DNA from: Pusillimonas sp. DMV24BSW_D
Lineage (GTDB): Bacteria; Pseudomonadota; Gammaproteobacteria; Burkholderiales; Burkholderiaceae_B
NCBI RefSeq assembly: GCF_011388195.1
Contig: NZ_CP049990.1
Span: 558,001-622,000, forward strand
Reading direction: 5' to 3'
DNA: 64,000 bases
Below are positions 25,309 to 35,481 of this stretch, one piece after another. How positions within the stretch are numbered: position 1 is the stretch's first letter; each line of letters opens with the position of its first letter. The notes below the pieces were generated by a model, which saw only the letters and a program-made list of their open reading frames with translations, was not told the DNA's origin and made no database searches. A program made the translations under genes and the position numbers.

Positions 25309-26838
25309 TTACGCGCCTTTTAACCGCGCCTTCGCTTTACGCACAGACGCGGCATCGATGCCTTCTGCTTCACGGTACTTGGCCACGGTGCGACGCGCTA
25401 CGTCAACCCCTTTTTCAGCCAGCAACTGGGCAATTTTGTTGTCGGACAAGGGCTTCTGAGTGGATTCGGCGCTGATGAGTTGGCGAATCATGGCACGCAC
25501 CGCAGTGCCCGATGACGCCGGCGCCAAGCCGGAGCCGCCCAACGACGTTCCCAGGAAATATTTAAGCTCAAACACACCCCAAGGCGTTTGGGCGTATTTA
25601 TTACGGGTGGCGCGCGATACGGTTGACTCATGCAGCTCGAGCGCATCGGCAATATCCCTTAGAACCAATGGCTGCATGGCTTGCGGCCCTTGCTCGAAAA
25701 ATGCCTGTTGATGCCGCACGATAAACTCCGCCACCCGAAGTACGGTTTCAAAACGCTGCGCCACACTCTTCATCAAACCATGCGCCTGCTGAAGCTGCAC
25801 CTGAAGTGCCGACGTGCTCTCGTCTGCCTTGTTTGACTGCAGCCATTGTTCATATTCAGGGTTCACCCTTAAGCGCGGAAAAACAGCGGGGTTCAAACGG
25901 GCATGCCATCGCTCTTGCACTTTACGCACAATCACTTCGGGCCGCACATAATCAGCCACGCTTTGCGCCCAGGCGCGGCCCGGTTTGGGATTCAGGCTTA
26001 AAACCCATTTGTGCGCCGCCTGCAAAATAGTTTGTGACACGCCTAACTGGTTTCGCAAACGGGTGAAATTCCCCGCGGCAAGCATATCAAGATGCTCGCC
26101 CACCATTTGCATCGCACAATCGACAACATCGACCGGATAGCTGCTCTGCGTTTGTCGCAACTGAATCTGCAGACATTCCGCCACGCTTTGCCCCCCCACC
26201 CCCGGCGGATCAAACGATTGCAACAAACGCAGCGCGGCAAGCATTTCCTCGCGGGAAACCACCTGTGGGTCCGCACCCTCATCATCGTTATCGACGGCGG
26301 CCTGCGGCGCCTGATCTGCACCGGGCGTGTCCTGAGGTTCGGGCACACCCAAATGACCATTTATGTAACCCACCACATCATCGATCGACACCGGCAACAA
26401 GCCATTTTCATCCAGTTCGTCGACCAGCAGCGTGACCAGCACCTTGTCACGCTCAGTAGCACGCGTCACATTCAATTGCCCCAGCAAATGATCCCGCAGG
26501 GTTTCTACAGATCCCGCTTCGTGCGGCGCGTAATCATCATCTTGGGAACGCTCCCCCATCGACGGCTGGGTACCGTAATGCTCGGCCTCATCGAGATACG
26601 TATTATTGTCTTGCGGCGCACCGTCGTCGTCTTGCGACAACGGGCCCTCTTCCGCACTGGACGTGTCGGTGTCATACTGCCCCTCAAGCTCCAGCAGCGG
26701 GTTGTCAGTCAGCGCTTGCGCCACTTCAAGCTCGAGTTCTTGCGCCGATAGCTGCAAAAACCGAATTGATTGCTGCAATTGCGGCGTTAAAGCCAATTGT
26801 TGCTGCTGGCGTAACTGTATCGATTGTCGCGATTGCAT
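25309..26838 (-). CDS. rpoN: RNA polymerase sigma-54 factor
   Basis: A 509-residue sigma-54. Region I is glutamine-rich and activator-interacting (SIQLRQQQQLALTPQLQQSI). An acidic region II at about 55-150 follows, then the core-binding domain, a helix-turn-helix (LELHESTVSRATRNKYAQT) and the RpoN box ARRTVAKYREAEGI close to the C-terminus. It directs transcription of nitrogen and other enhancer-dependent genes. The open frame extends to 26946, but the ATG at 26838 gives the canonical MQSRQSIQLR start. Unlike the usual betaproteobacterial arrangement, no lptB or hpf gene is adjacent; it lies between bfd and a divergent membrane protein gene only 16 bp away. Confidence 0.93.
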   Translation of the reverse strand: MQSRQSIQLRQQQQLALTPQLQQSIRFLQLSAQELELEVAQALTDNPLLELEGQYDTDTSSAEEGPLSQDDDGAPQDNNTYLDEAEHYGTQPSMGERSQDDDYAPHEAGSVETLRDHLLGQLNVTRATERDKVLVTLLVDELDENGLLPVSIDDVVGYINGHLGVPEPQDTPGADQAPQAAVDNDDEGADPQVVSREEMLAALRLLQSFDPPGVGGQSVAECLQIQLRQTQSSYPVDVVDCAMQMVGEHLDMLAAGNFTRLRNQLGVSQTILQAAHKWVLSLNPKPGRAWAQSVADYVRPEVIVRKVQERWHARLNPAVFPRLRVNPEYEQWLQSNKADESTSALQVQLQQAHGLMKSVAQRFETVLRVAEFIVRHQQAFFEQGPQAMQPLVLRDIADALELHESTVSRATRNKYAQTPWGVFELKYFLGTSLGGSGLAPASSGTAVRAMIRQLISAESTQKPLSDNKIAQLLAEKGVDVARRTVAKYREAEGIDAASVRKAKARLKGA

Positions 26839-26854
26839 AGGTAAAATAGCCCGC

Positions 26855-27400
26855 ATGAAAACAGAATCCACCCACCAGCCCACGCCCCGCGATTTCTCTG
26901 CGTTGCGTAACACTCTGTTAAAGCTCACCGCAACGCACAAAATCATTTGTACGGTTGTCGTCGTGGTCGTCGCCCTTGTGTGGTACTACCTGTTGCAACG
27001 CGTGGTTGCATTCGGCCACACTGTCGACTATACCGGTCTCGAGGTGTTAGGTGGCCCCACCATTGAATTTTTAAATCGCTACAACCCCTATTTCTGGTGG
27101 GCTTTGGTGGCGCTGTGCACGCTTATTATTGCCTATTTTCTAATCAACTTTGTACGCGCCGGACGCAAACGGGTCAATGCACAAGTGGTTGCAACCAATA
27201 CGATGCAATCCCTGGTTGCGCAATTGTCGGAACCTGCCAAAGATGTCCTGCGTTGGGTATGGGACAACCCGCGAGAGCCCATTACTGTTGGTGATTTGCA
27301 ACAAACGTCACAAGAGCTGCGCAACGGGCGCGCCCAGAAAATCGCTATTTCGCGCGAACACCTGCAGTTACTGGGGTCCTCCCCTGTCGACCCACCCTGA
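26855..27400 (+). CDS. Conserved inner-membrane protein of unknown function
   Basis: A 181-residue protein with two strong transmembrane helices, at about 30-52 (IICTVVVVVVALVWYYLL) and 82-103 (FWWALVALCTLIIAYFLI), separated by an aromatic stretch (EFLNRYNPYFWW). The C-terminal 75 residues are soluble and look like a small winged-helix-type segment (LSEPAKDVLRWVWDNPREP, ITVGDLQQTSQELRNGRAQK). I do not recognise a family with known function. I chose the ATG at 26855 because the longer frame upstream is antisense to rpoN. It starts 16 bp from the divergent rpoN start, with a TAAAAT hexamer 7 nt before the ATG that could be a -10 element for a near-leaderless mRNA. Confidence 0.72.
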   Translation: MKTESTHQPTPRDFSALRNTLLKLTATHKIICTVVVVVVALVWYYLLQRVVAFGHTVDYTGLEVLGGPTIEFLNRYNPYFWWALVALCTLIIAYFLINFVRAGRKRVNAQVVATNTMQSLVAQLSEPAKDVLRWVWDNPREPITVGDLQQTSQELRNGRAQKIAISREHLQLLGSSPVDPP

Positions 27401-27435
27401 AAAGACTTGCAAATTCAGCATAAATATGGTCGACT

Positions 27436-27573
27436 ATGGGTATGGATACCGTAACTTTTTCCTCTGTCGGCATTTCGAGTCGCGCTCACTGCGCCGGCCC
27501 CGTTGCGGCTACGGTTTCTCCTCTCTTCTCTCTGGCTCTACCCCTGCTACTACCGATCGGTTGTCGGGCCTAG
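27436..27573 (+). CDS. Candidate leucine-rich leader peptide of leuA (leuL)
   Basis: A 45-codon ORF in the 349-bp gap before leuA, starting ATG GGT ATG and stopping at TAG 27571-27573. The second half reads SPLFSLALPLLLPIGCRA, with six leucine codons within twelve codons, three of them CTA, which is probably rare here. This is the hallmark of a leu-operon attenuation leader: ribosomes stall on leucine codons when charged tRNA-Leu is scarce. An inverted repeat follows immediately at 27580-27607. No clear ribosome site is visible before the ATG (GGTCGACT only), so the start might be either ATG. The remaining 176 bp to leuA holds no other gene that I can support. Confidence 0.55.
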   Translation: MGMDTVTFSSVGISSRAHCAGPVAATVSPLFSLALPLLLPIGCRA

Positions 27574-27579
27574 CGCTAT

Positions 27580-27607
27580 GTGGCAGTCCGGCAGCCGTTT
27601 GTGCCAC
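27580..27607 (+). promoter_or_regulatory. Hairpin downstream of the leucine leader ORF (attenuator candidate)
   Basis: GTGGCA (27580-27585) pairs with TGCCAC (27602-27607), followed by GCCAAATTTTCTTCC, a weak U-rich stretch. It begins 6 nt after the leader stop codon, the expected place for a terminator hairpin in transcription attenuation. The U-run is imperfect. Confidence 0.4.
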
Positions 27608-27749
27608 GCCAAATTTTCTTCCCGAATCAAAATACAACCCGCTTGGTCAATCAAGCTTCCCTTCAAAATATTGCGTCGGCGTTTTATCGACCCTTTGAAG
27701 GCAACGGGTTGTTGATTAAAGAAATAACCAGTTAATCAGTAGGTGTACC

Positions 27750-29447
27750 ATGCTCTCGAATCCATCTGACAAATACCGCCCGTTTGTACCGTTCACACGT
27801 GACTTTTCAGAACGCACCTGGCCCAGCAAAAAAATTACGGCGCCCCCTATCTGGATGAGCACCGACCTGCGCGATGGCAACCAGTCGCTCATCGAGCCCA
27901 TGAGTGTCGAGCGCAAGCTGCGCTTTTTCGAGCAATTGATCAAAATCGGTTTCAAGGAAATTGAGGTTGGCTTTCCATCGGCCTCGCAGACTGATTTTGA
28001 TTTTGTCCGCAAGCTGGTTGAGGAAGATCGCATTCCCGACGACGTTAGCATCATTGTTCTGACCCAATCGCGCGAAGACTTGATTGCACGTACGGTGGAA
28101 GCGGCTGCGGGCGCAAAGAAAGCCATTGTGCACTTGTATAACGCTTGTGCTCCGGCGTTCCGAAAGATCGTCTTCAGCATGACGAAAGATCAGGTTCGCG
28201 ACTTGGCCGTTGCGGGCACCCGCATGGTGAAGGAATTCACCGCCAAGCACCCGGAAACTTACTGGCGTTACGAATATTCGCCGGAGGTTTTCAGCACCAC
28301 AGAACCCGAATTCGCGCTTGAAGTGTGTAATGCCGTGGTTGCGGCGTGGCAGCCTACGCCCGAGTCCACTGTTATCCTGAACTTGCCGGCCACCATTGAG
28401 GCGACCACGCCGAATATGTATGCCGACCAAATCGAGTGGATCAGCAAAAACCTGAAGAACCGCGAAAGTATTGTCGTTAGCGTGCATCCGCACAACGACC
28501 GCGGCACAGCCGTTGCCGCAGCTGAATTAGCTGTCATGGCCGGCGCCGATCGCGTAGAAGGCTGCTTGTTCGGCAACGGCGAGCGTACCGGTAATGTGTG
28601 CCTCGTTACGTTGGCCTTGAACTTGTACACCCAGGGCATCCACCCCGGGCTCGACTTTTCCGATATCGACGAAGTGCGTCGCTGTGTGGAGTACTGCAAT
28701 CAATTGCCGGTTCACCCACGCCACCCCTATGCGGGCGACCTGGTTTTCACCGCCTTCTCGGGCTCACACCAAGACGCCATCAAGAAAGGGTTTGCCGTTC
28801 AGGACCCGGATGCATTGTGGGAAGTACCCTACCTGCCCATCGACCCGGCCGATGTGGGCCGCAATTACGACGCCGTGATTCGCGTGAACAGCCAGTCGGG
28901 CAAAGGCGGGGTGTCGTACTTGCTTGAACAAGAACACGGCTTGGTGTTGCCGCGCCGCTTGCAAATTGAATTCAGCCGCGCCATTCAGCGTGTTACCGAT
29001 GAAACCGGTCGTGAAGTCACGGCGGGCGATGTTTACGATTTGTTCCGTTCGGAATACCTTGACTTGGAACGCCCGTGGAAGCTGGTGCGCCACCGCATTA
29101 CCGGCGACCCCAGCGCCAAAACCGGCGAACACTTCGCTATTGAGGTCGAGCTTGAACACAAAGGCAAGCTGGTGCAATTGAAAGGGCAGGGCGACGGCGC
29201 CATTTCCGCCTTTGTGAACGCATTGGGAGCCGACATTTCCATACTGGGCTACCACGAACACGCCATTGGCACCGGCACCGACACCCGGGCGGCATCTTAT
29301 GTGGAGGTTCGCGTGGGTGAATCGATGCCCGGCTTCGGCGTGGGTATTCACGCTGATATAGTTACGGCCTCGTTCCTGGCTATTTTAAGTGCCGTTAACC
29401 GGCACGCAGCGCAAGAACAAGCCGCGCGAACCAAGGCGGCGGCGTAA
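27750..29447 (+). CDS. leuA: 2-isopropylmalate synthase (long form)
   Basis: A 565-residue enzyme that condenses acetyl-CoA with 2-oxoisovalerate, the first committed step of leucine synthesis. The catalytic TIM barrel begins with [16 protein letters not shown]; the metal-binding HXH is in [20 protein letters not shown] and the glycine-rich cluster is [17 protein letters not shown]-terminal allosteric LeuA dimer domain runs from about 430 ([20 protein letters not shown]), which normally gives leucine feedback inhibition. The N-terminal form ([20 protein letters not shown]) is that of the LeuA subtype common in Burkholderiales. AGGTG lies 5 nt before the ATG. A leader ORF upstream suggests attenuation, and an intrinsic terminator follows. 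Confidence 0.96.
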   Translation: MLSNPSDKYRPFVPFTRDFSERTWPSKKITAPPIWMSTDLRDGNQSLIEPMSVERKLRFFEQLIKIGFKEIEVGFPSASQTDFDFVRKLVEEDRIPDDVSIIVLTQSREDLIARTVEAAAGAKKAIVHLYNACAPAFRKIVFSMTKDQVRDLAVAGTRMVKEFTAKHPETYWRYEYSPEVFSTTEPEFALEVCNAVVAAWQPTPESTVILNLPATIEATTPNMYADQIEWISKNLKNRESIVVSVHPHNDRGTAVAAAELAVMAGADRVEGCLFGNGERTGNVCLVTLALNLYTQGIHPGLDFSDIDEVRRCVEYCNQLPVHPRHPYAGDLVFTAFSGSHQDAIKKGFAVQDPDALWEVPYLPIDPADVGRNYDAVIRVNSQSGKGGVSYLLEQEHGLVLPRRLQIEFSRAIQRVTDETGREVTAGDVYDLFRSEYLDLERPWKLVRHRITGDPSAKTGEHFAIEVELEHKGKLVQLKGQGDGAISAFVNALGADISILGYHEHAIGTGTDTRAASYVEVRVGESMPGFGVGIHADIVTASFLAILSAVNRHAAQEQAARTKAAA

Positions 29448-29487
29448 AACGTTAAGCCGGGCCTGGCGTTACAACGCAACCCGGTTC

Positions 29488-29511
29488 GGCCGCCTCAGGG
29501 CGGCCATTTTT
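29488..29511 (+). terminator. Intrinsic terminator of leuA
   Basis: GGCCGCC (29488-29494), loop TCAG, GGCGGCC (29499-29505), then ATTTTTAT. It is a perfect 7-bp GC stem with a tetraloop and a U-run 40 nt after the leuA stop. Confidence 0.85.
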
Positions 29512-29516
29512 ATGCA

Positions 29517-29858
29517 TTACCACGTAGGCGCGGGTTCCCATGTAATGTCGGCCTTATGCTCGCGGCATAAACGCATCATGGCCAACAACGGAAATGCGCG
29601 CTGGCGAAAGCTTACCGATTGTGAAATGGGATGTTCTTTCGTATCGTTTTCCTCGCCGTCGTCGTCCTGGTAAGACGTTGGTTCAAGCGACATGGTTTTT
29701 TCGATATTGGCAATGGCGTCGTCAAGCTGCGCCGCCGTAATCACCCCGCGCTCGGGCAGCGTATCGTAACTGCGCCCGGCGGCGCGCAATACATCGAGCG
29801 CATGGTTGCCGAACATAAGCACTTCGGCCGCCGGCTTGGCATGAAAGACAACTAGCAT
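29517..29858 (-). CDS. DUF1840 domain protein
   Basis: A 113-residue small cytoplasmic protein of the DUF1840 family, known mainly from betaproteobacteria. The start MLVVFHAKPAAEVLMFGNHA and the following LDVLRAAGRSYDTLPERGVI, then AAQLDDAIANIEKTM, match the family. The middle has an acidic stretch (YQDDDGEENDTKE). The open frame reaches 29873, but that ATG lies within the GGGAG ribosome site (8 nt before the ATG at 29858), so I use 29858. It converges on leuA across the terminator. The function is unknown. Confidence 0.85.
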   Translation of the reverse strand: MLVVFHAKPAAEVLMFGNHALDVLRAAGRSYDTLPERGVITAAQLDDAIANIEKTMSLEPTSYQDDDGEENDTKEHPISQSVSFRQRAFPLLAMMRLCREHKADITWEPAPTW

Positions 29859-29957
29859 TTCGGTTTCTCCCAATAGATAGATTCATACACTACCCCAACT
29901 TTCATCACCTGCCAAGCGGCAAGATAACGGCTTGCACAGAACCCGTCAGACAAGACT

Positions 29958-32900
29958 ATGAAAGGCAGGCAGACACCGTCACATGGCATCACCCAGTCGA
30001 AAGGCACGCGTTTTGCAACAGCTATCACGACCTTGCTGTTGGCGCTCACTGTTTTTACACCCCAGGTTGTGGCGCAAAGCCAATGCATGCGACCGGGCAC
30101 CGACGCCCCCTGCCTACCGGGCGGCCTTACTTCGGCCGTTCATACCGAGCCGTCATTAAACTCAGGCGCGGGCAACCCGGTTCATTTGGCAACGGGGCAC
30201 AAAATACACTTCGAGCACGATGGGCCGTTCCGGCGCCACTACCATGCGAACAACCAAGGACCCGGCAGTATCCTTGGGCCGGCATGGTCGATGGATTGGG
30301 AAACCCGCTTAAGCCTATCGGCCCACCACGCCACGATATTGCATGCTGACGCAAGCCGAACACATTTCACCCGCCGGGACACCCATTCAGCGTATACAAG
30401 CCCACACGGCAAGCTGGAGCAAACCGACGAAGGGTGGACATGGCAAGGCTTAAGCGGCCAAACCCTTGCGTTCAACCTTAACGGCCAACTGATTCGGTTG
30501 CGCAATGCACACGTCGAGCTGCACGTGCAGCGCCACCGGGAAAAGGGGCAGGCATTGCACGGGCTGGCACACACCCTTGTTCTTAACGGCCGAAAAATCA
30601 CACTGCAATATCGCTTTCTGGAAGGCCAACCACGCTTAAGCGCCATGCAAATGCCAACCGGCACCCTGCGCTACCTGTACACGCCTGCCGGCAACCAACG
30701 CATACCGCGGTTGCGCCAGGCTATTTTGCCCGATAGAACCGCCCACCGGTATCACTATGCTTTACATTCACCTCCTCACTCCGGCGGCTTGGTCGGCATC
30801 GACAAAAAACGGGCGCCCAAAACGCCTTTCCAACCGTGGCGACACTGGACACTTGACCCAAACGAGCGGGTTAAATTGCTTGCCCTGCACCACTTAGGCC
30901 CAGCCAAAACCCGTACGCAATACCTAACATTTCAGTATGAAAGCGTGACTGTGCCGGGACGCGCAGGCGTTACCCACGTGAAACAAGCCAACGGCCATCA
31001 CACTCGCTTTCTTTTCCGCTGGGTGAATGGTCGGCCCCGGCTTCATGCAGTTAGCGCAGATCCCTGCCCTGGCTGCGCAGCACCCGGCACCCGCGCGCAC
31101 TACACACGGTACGGCGAACTTAAACAAATCAACGGTCTACGTATTTTCCGAAAGCCCCAAGGGCAAATACGGCAATTGAATTCGCGCCAATCCGGGTGGC
31201 CGAATCTGCAACTGCACTTCAATCGAAAAGGGCAACTGCAACGGTGGTATTCATTGCTAACCGGCAATACCGTACTGAGCCGAACACCAAACGGCTTGCC
31301 AAGCCGCCGCGCTTTCGCCAACGGCGATGTTTGGCACTACCAATACGACGGTGCCGGGCGGCCGGTAAACATCACCTCTTCGGGCCCAGGCAATAAACGC
31401 ATCAGCACCGCGTTGCAATGGCGTGGAGATCTTTTAACCCACGTGCGCCACCCGAACGAAACATTGCAATTTGAGTACGATTTGCAGGGGCGTCTTATTT
31501 CACAAGAATCCACCCGCCCGAACCAAGGAGCGGCGCTTACACTGCAATCCCGATTCGCCTACAACGAACGCAACCAACTTATTCAGCACGCGCTACCTGA
31601 AGGCGGTAGTTTGCATTACACCTGGCGCGGAACGCAGTTGCAACGGCTTGTTTGGGAGAGTGCTCAAGGGCGCCGTTACGTTGTAGTGCAAGCCCCACCC
31701 CTGCCCAATCAAACCGCCGGTTATCGCTACGGCAACGGGCTTCAAGCCACCACCACAATCGGCCCCGGGTTTGCGCGCCAAAGCCTGCGGGCTACCTCGG
31801 CAAACGGGAATCGGCCGGTGGTTTGGCAACAAACTTACCGGTTGAATGCCCAAGGACAGGTTGTTGAAGAGGATATCGCCGGCGCCGAAATACATCGCCG
31901 GCGCTATCAGCACGACCAAAAGCAACGCCTGATCGGCGCCCTGCACATGACAGGCAACACGGCAAGCGATTTACATCACAGACAAACCCGCTGGTATGCC
32001 TGGCAAGACAGCGGTGCGCTTTTGGCCCACAAGCACTCCGGCGGCACACAGCACCCGCGTATCCAACGCGACGCCTCGGGGCTGCCGACGCAAATCAACC
32101 AAACCTCACTTCGTTATGGCGCTGATCGACGCCTGAAAACCGTGTTAACCACCCATCATATTCACTATCAACACGACGCGTTCGGCCGGCTTATAAAGCG
32201 ATACCGCTCGGACCGCGACACAACCCCGACCCAGGCTTTCTGGTATCTCGACGGCCAACGCGTTGCCGAACGAGTTTCAAACAATGCGCATTCGTTACAG
32301 CCTCTATTGTCACGCCGGTATCTTTATATACACCACACCCCGGTTGGCTTCATTCAATACAGCCACCGATATCCCCAAGGCCGGCTTTACTTTATTCAAA
32401 GTGATCTCCTGGGCGCCCCCCGACTGGTGACGGATGCCAATCAGGAAATCATGTGGCTGGCTTCCTACTCACCTACCGGCCTGGCGAACGTAAAAGTTGA
32501 GCGCCTGTCGCTTAACCTGCGCCTGCCGGGCCAACATGCAGACCCCGACACCGGTTGGCACGACAACCTGCATCGCACCTACGACCCGCAGTCCGGCCAC
32601 TATCTGGAGCCCGACCCACTGGGTCCGTTTCCCGGCGGCGATGCATTGGGCTATGCCAGGCAACAACCCCGCCGGTATATCGACCCGTTGGGACTCATGC
32701 TATTTGCGTTCGACGGTACCCGGAATAATGCGCAAACAAAAAGCAATGTATGGAAACTGGCGCAACGTTATGAAGGCGGACCGGTTTTCTACCAGTCTGG
32801 GCCCGGCAACCCTTACGAAACCGACTGGGACGCACTAACCGCCTATAGCGCCCGACATTATCAACCGGCAATGGCAGAATCTGCTGTCCGGCCTGGGCAA

Positions 32901-33717
32901 CGCAACGCTAAGCCCCAACGATATGCGACCCATCGATATTCTGGGTTATTCGCGTGGCAGTGCCATGGCCCGCCACTTCGCCAATCAGGTCAGCCGGCAC
33001 ACCCTCAACAATCAGTTCTCATTTCACGACCCTTTACGCGGGCTGGTTTCCGCCTGTGTCGATTTGCGCTTTCTGGGCTTGTTCGACACGGTTGCCCAAT
33101 TCGGCATTGGCGGTAGCCGCAACGACGAATTCAATATGACGATTGACGACAGTTGGCAATGGGTTGCCCATGCCATTGCCTTGCATGAGCACCGTTGGCT
33201 TTTCCCGCTAATGGTCGTGGGGCAAAACCATGCTTTGAATTCGGTTGAAGCGCCGTTTATCGGTGCCCACGCCGATATCGGCGGCGGCATTGTGATTGAT
33301 GAAAACGGGCAAAGCATCTCGCGCGGAGACTTATCGGACGTAAGTTTGAACTGGATGCTTTGGCAAGCCCGTGCAGCCAACCTGCAATTCAGTGATTCGC
33401 TCGACGATGCAGTCATTTCCAACCCCATTTTGCATGATGCACGCACCCCCACCCTGCGCTCCATTCAAAACGGTGATCGCCGCATTGAAAACGCCGACGG
33501 GACAAAACGCAACAACTACCAGGACCACGACCCACGCCTGGGGCGTGTTACACGTGAACAGGTTGAGTCATTTATTCAACGCCTGCCCGGCTGGCGGCGC
33601 CAGGCAGGCAACGAAGTGGGGCAGGTCGACATGCAAGGCTATGCTGCCTGGCTCTACGATGCCCTGGGCTGGCAGACACCCGACACGACAACAGGGAACA
33701 ATTCACGCTATCATTGA
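29958..33717 (+). pseudogene. RHS/YD-repeat protein fused to a DUF2235 lipase-like domain, interrupted by a frameshift
   Basis: A large polymorphic-toxin-like gene in two reading frames. Frame one (29958-33116) has a signal-like hydrophobic stretch at about 20-40, RHS/YD repeats (for example FEYDLQGRLISQ, HYQHDAFGRLIKRYRSD), the RHS core end (RTYDPQSGHYLEPDPLG, RYIDPLGL), and then the start of DUF2235 (LFAFDGTRNNAQTKSNVWKL, GNPYETDWDALT). Beyond about 32840 this frame becomes nonsense. Frame two carries the rest from about 32851 (PDIINRQWQNLLSGLG, nucleophile elbow DILGYSRGSAMARHF, FLGLFDTVAQFG, GAHADIGGG) to the stop at 33717. The loss around 32839-32850 appears to remove a glycine-rich loop of roughly ten residues. 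DUF2235 proteins include type VI phospholipase effectors. No immunity gene follows. Confidence 0.75.
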
Positions 33718-33777
33718 CCATTCGCGGTTTTTTGCCGCTTTTTGTTCAAATTTTTCTTAAGTTTCTTCATCTTATCT

Positions 33778-35463
33778 ATGCTGCCCGGGCAACAACAAGC
33801 ACTTATTTCTCACATCAATCAGGTCGTTTCAAACCTGGTACCAAACCATAACGCAACCGTCACGCTTGAGCGCCCGAAGGTGGCGGCACACGGCGATATG
33901 GCAAGCAATATTGCCATGCAACTGGCCAAACCAGCACGACGAAATCCGCGCGAGCTGGCTCAGAGCATTATCGACGCCCTATTGAAGCAGGCCGAAGTGC
34001 TGGAAATCGTCGAATCGGCGGAAGTGGCCGGACCCGGTTTCATTAACTTTCGTCTTACCGCTGCCGCTCGCCAGGCGGTCCTGATTGCCATTCAGGAAGA
34101 AGGTAACCACTACGGCGTGCAACCCGCCCGCAACGAAAAGGTGCTGGTTGAATTCGTTTCAGCCAACCCCACAGGGCCGCTTCATGTCGGCCATGCGCGC
34201 CAGGCCGCACTGGGCGATTCTTTGTGCCGGCTTTTAACCGCTCAAGGTTATGAGGTCATTCGCGAGTTCTACTACAACGACGCGGGCAACCAAATCGACA
34301 ACCTGGCTATTAGCGTGCAAGCACGCGCCAGGGGTATCGAACCCGACTCCCCCGACTTCCCCGCCGATGGCTACCGGGGCGACTACATTGTGGATATTGC
34401 CAACGATTTTCTTGCCAAACGCACTGTGCAGGCTGCCGACGGCGACGCTGTCACTGCCACCGGCAATATCGATAGCTTGGAAGATATCCGGCACTTTGCC
34501 GTAACTTACCTGCGCCGCGAACAAGACCTCGACTTGCAGGCGTTCGGTCTGAAGTTCGACAACTTCTACCTGGAAAGCAGTTTGTATACGTCCGGGCGGG
34601 TTGAGGCAGCCGTAAAAACGCTTATAGAAAACGGCCATACTTACGAAAAAGACGGCGCGCTATGGTTGCGTACCACCGAACTGGGCACCGGCGACGACAA
34701 AGATCGCGTCATGCGCAAATCGGAAGGCGGCTACACCTATTTCGTGCCCGATGTGGCCTACCACGTTGCCAAATGGGAACGTGGCTACCACCGCGCCATC
34801 AACATTCAAGGCAGCGACCACCACGGTACCATTGCACGGGTTCGCGCCGGCCTGCAAGGCCTTGACATGAACATTCCCAAAGCGTTTCCCGAATACATTC
34901 TGCACAAGATGGTGAAGGTCGTTCGCCAGGGCGCGGAAGTGAAAATCTCAAAGCGCGCAGGCAGTTACGTTACGCTACGCGACTTGGTCGACTGGGTCGG
35001 CCAAGACGCCGTGCGCTTTTTCCTGGCCCAGCGTCGCGCCGACTCGGAATTCGTATTCGATATTGACTTGGCCTTATCAAAAAGCGAAGAAAACCCGGTG
35101 TATTACATTCAATACGCCCATGCTCGTATTTGCTCGGTACTGGCACAATCAGGGGCGAATCCCGACGCATTGGCCACAGCAGACATCAGCCGCCTGGTTG
35201 CACCCACCGAGTTTGCTCTGCTACAAAGGTTAGCGGAATTTCCCGCCACCATTGCGTTGGCGGCCCAGGAACTGGCTCCGCACCATATTGCTTTCTGGTT
35301 ACGCGATTGTGCAGCCGACTTCCACGCATGGTACAACGCTGAACGTGTGCGGGTGGATGACGAATCCCTGAAAACCGCCCGCTTGCGTCTTGCCCAGGCC
35401 ACCCGGCATGTGCTGGCGGAAGGCCTTGCGCTACTGGGGGTTTCGGCTCCGGAAAAAATGTAA
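33778..35463 (+). CDS. argS: Arginyl-tRNA synthetase
   Basis: A 561-residue class I synthetase that charges tRNA-Arg. The N-terminal additional domain ends near residue 110 ([20 protein letters not shown]). The HIGH-equivalent is HVGH in [20 protein letters not shown], and the KMSKS-equivalent is KISKR in [16 protein letters not shown]. The C-terminal DALR anticodon-binding domain holds [10 protein letters not shown]. The frame opens at 33742, but the ATG at 33778 gives the family N-terminus LPGQQQALI and the upstream residues are hydrophobic filler. No strong ribosome site is visible. It heads the argS-SPOR-dsbA run seen in related Burkholderiales. Confidence 0.96.
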   Translation: MLPGQQQALISHINQVVSNLVPNHNATVTLERPKVAAHGDMASNIAMQLAKPARRNPRELAQSIIDALLKQAEVLEIVESAEVAGPGFINFRLTAAARQAVLIAIQEEGNHYGVQPARNEKVLVEFVSANPTGPLHVGHARQAALGDSLCRLLTAQGYEVIREFYYNDAGNQIDNLAISVQARARGIEPDSPDFPADGYRGDYIVDIANDFLAKRTVQAADGDAVTATGNIDSLEDIRHFAVTYLRREQDLDLQAFGLKFDNFYLESSLYTSGRVEAAVKTLIENGHTYEKDGALWLRTTELGTGDDKDRVMRKSEGGYTYFVPDVAYHVAKWERGYHRAINIQGSDHHGTIARVRAGLQGLDMNIPKAFPEYILHKMVKVVRQGAEVKISKRAGSYVTLRDLVDWVGQDAVRFFLAQRRADSEFVFDIDLALSKSEENPVYYIQYAHARICSVLAQSGANPDALATADISRLVAPTEFALLQRLAEFPATIALAAQELAPHHIAFWLRDCAADFHAWYNAERVRVDDESLKTARLRLAQATRHVLAEGLALLGVSAPEKM

Positions 35464-35481
35464 AGGCGTGCATTAGGAATT

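Noticed and set aside
27150-27715. Longer plus-strand frames in the leuA upstream region (27150-27698, 27503-27715)
   Set aside because: The first overlaps the membrane protein gene out of frame; neither has a ribosome site or protein-like composition. Only the leucine-rich leader frame is supported.
29852-30100. Minus-strand ORF overlapping the RHS gene start and the DUF1840 ribosome site
   Set aside because: No recognisable protein character; overlaps two better supported genes.
32923-33717. Separate DUF2235 gene starting at 32923
   Set aside because: The same frame continues upstream to about 32851 with family-like sequence, and the domain start lies in the RHS frame, so it is the second half of one broken gene.
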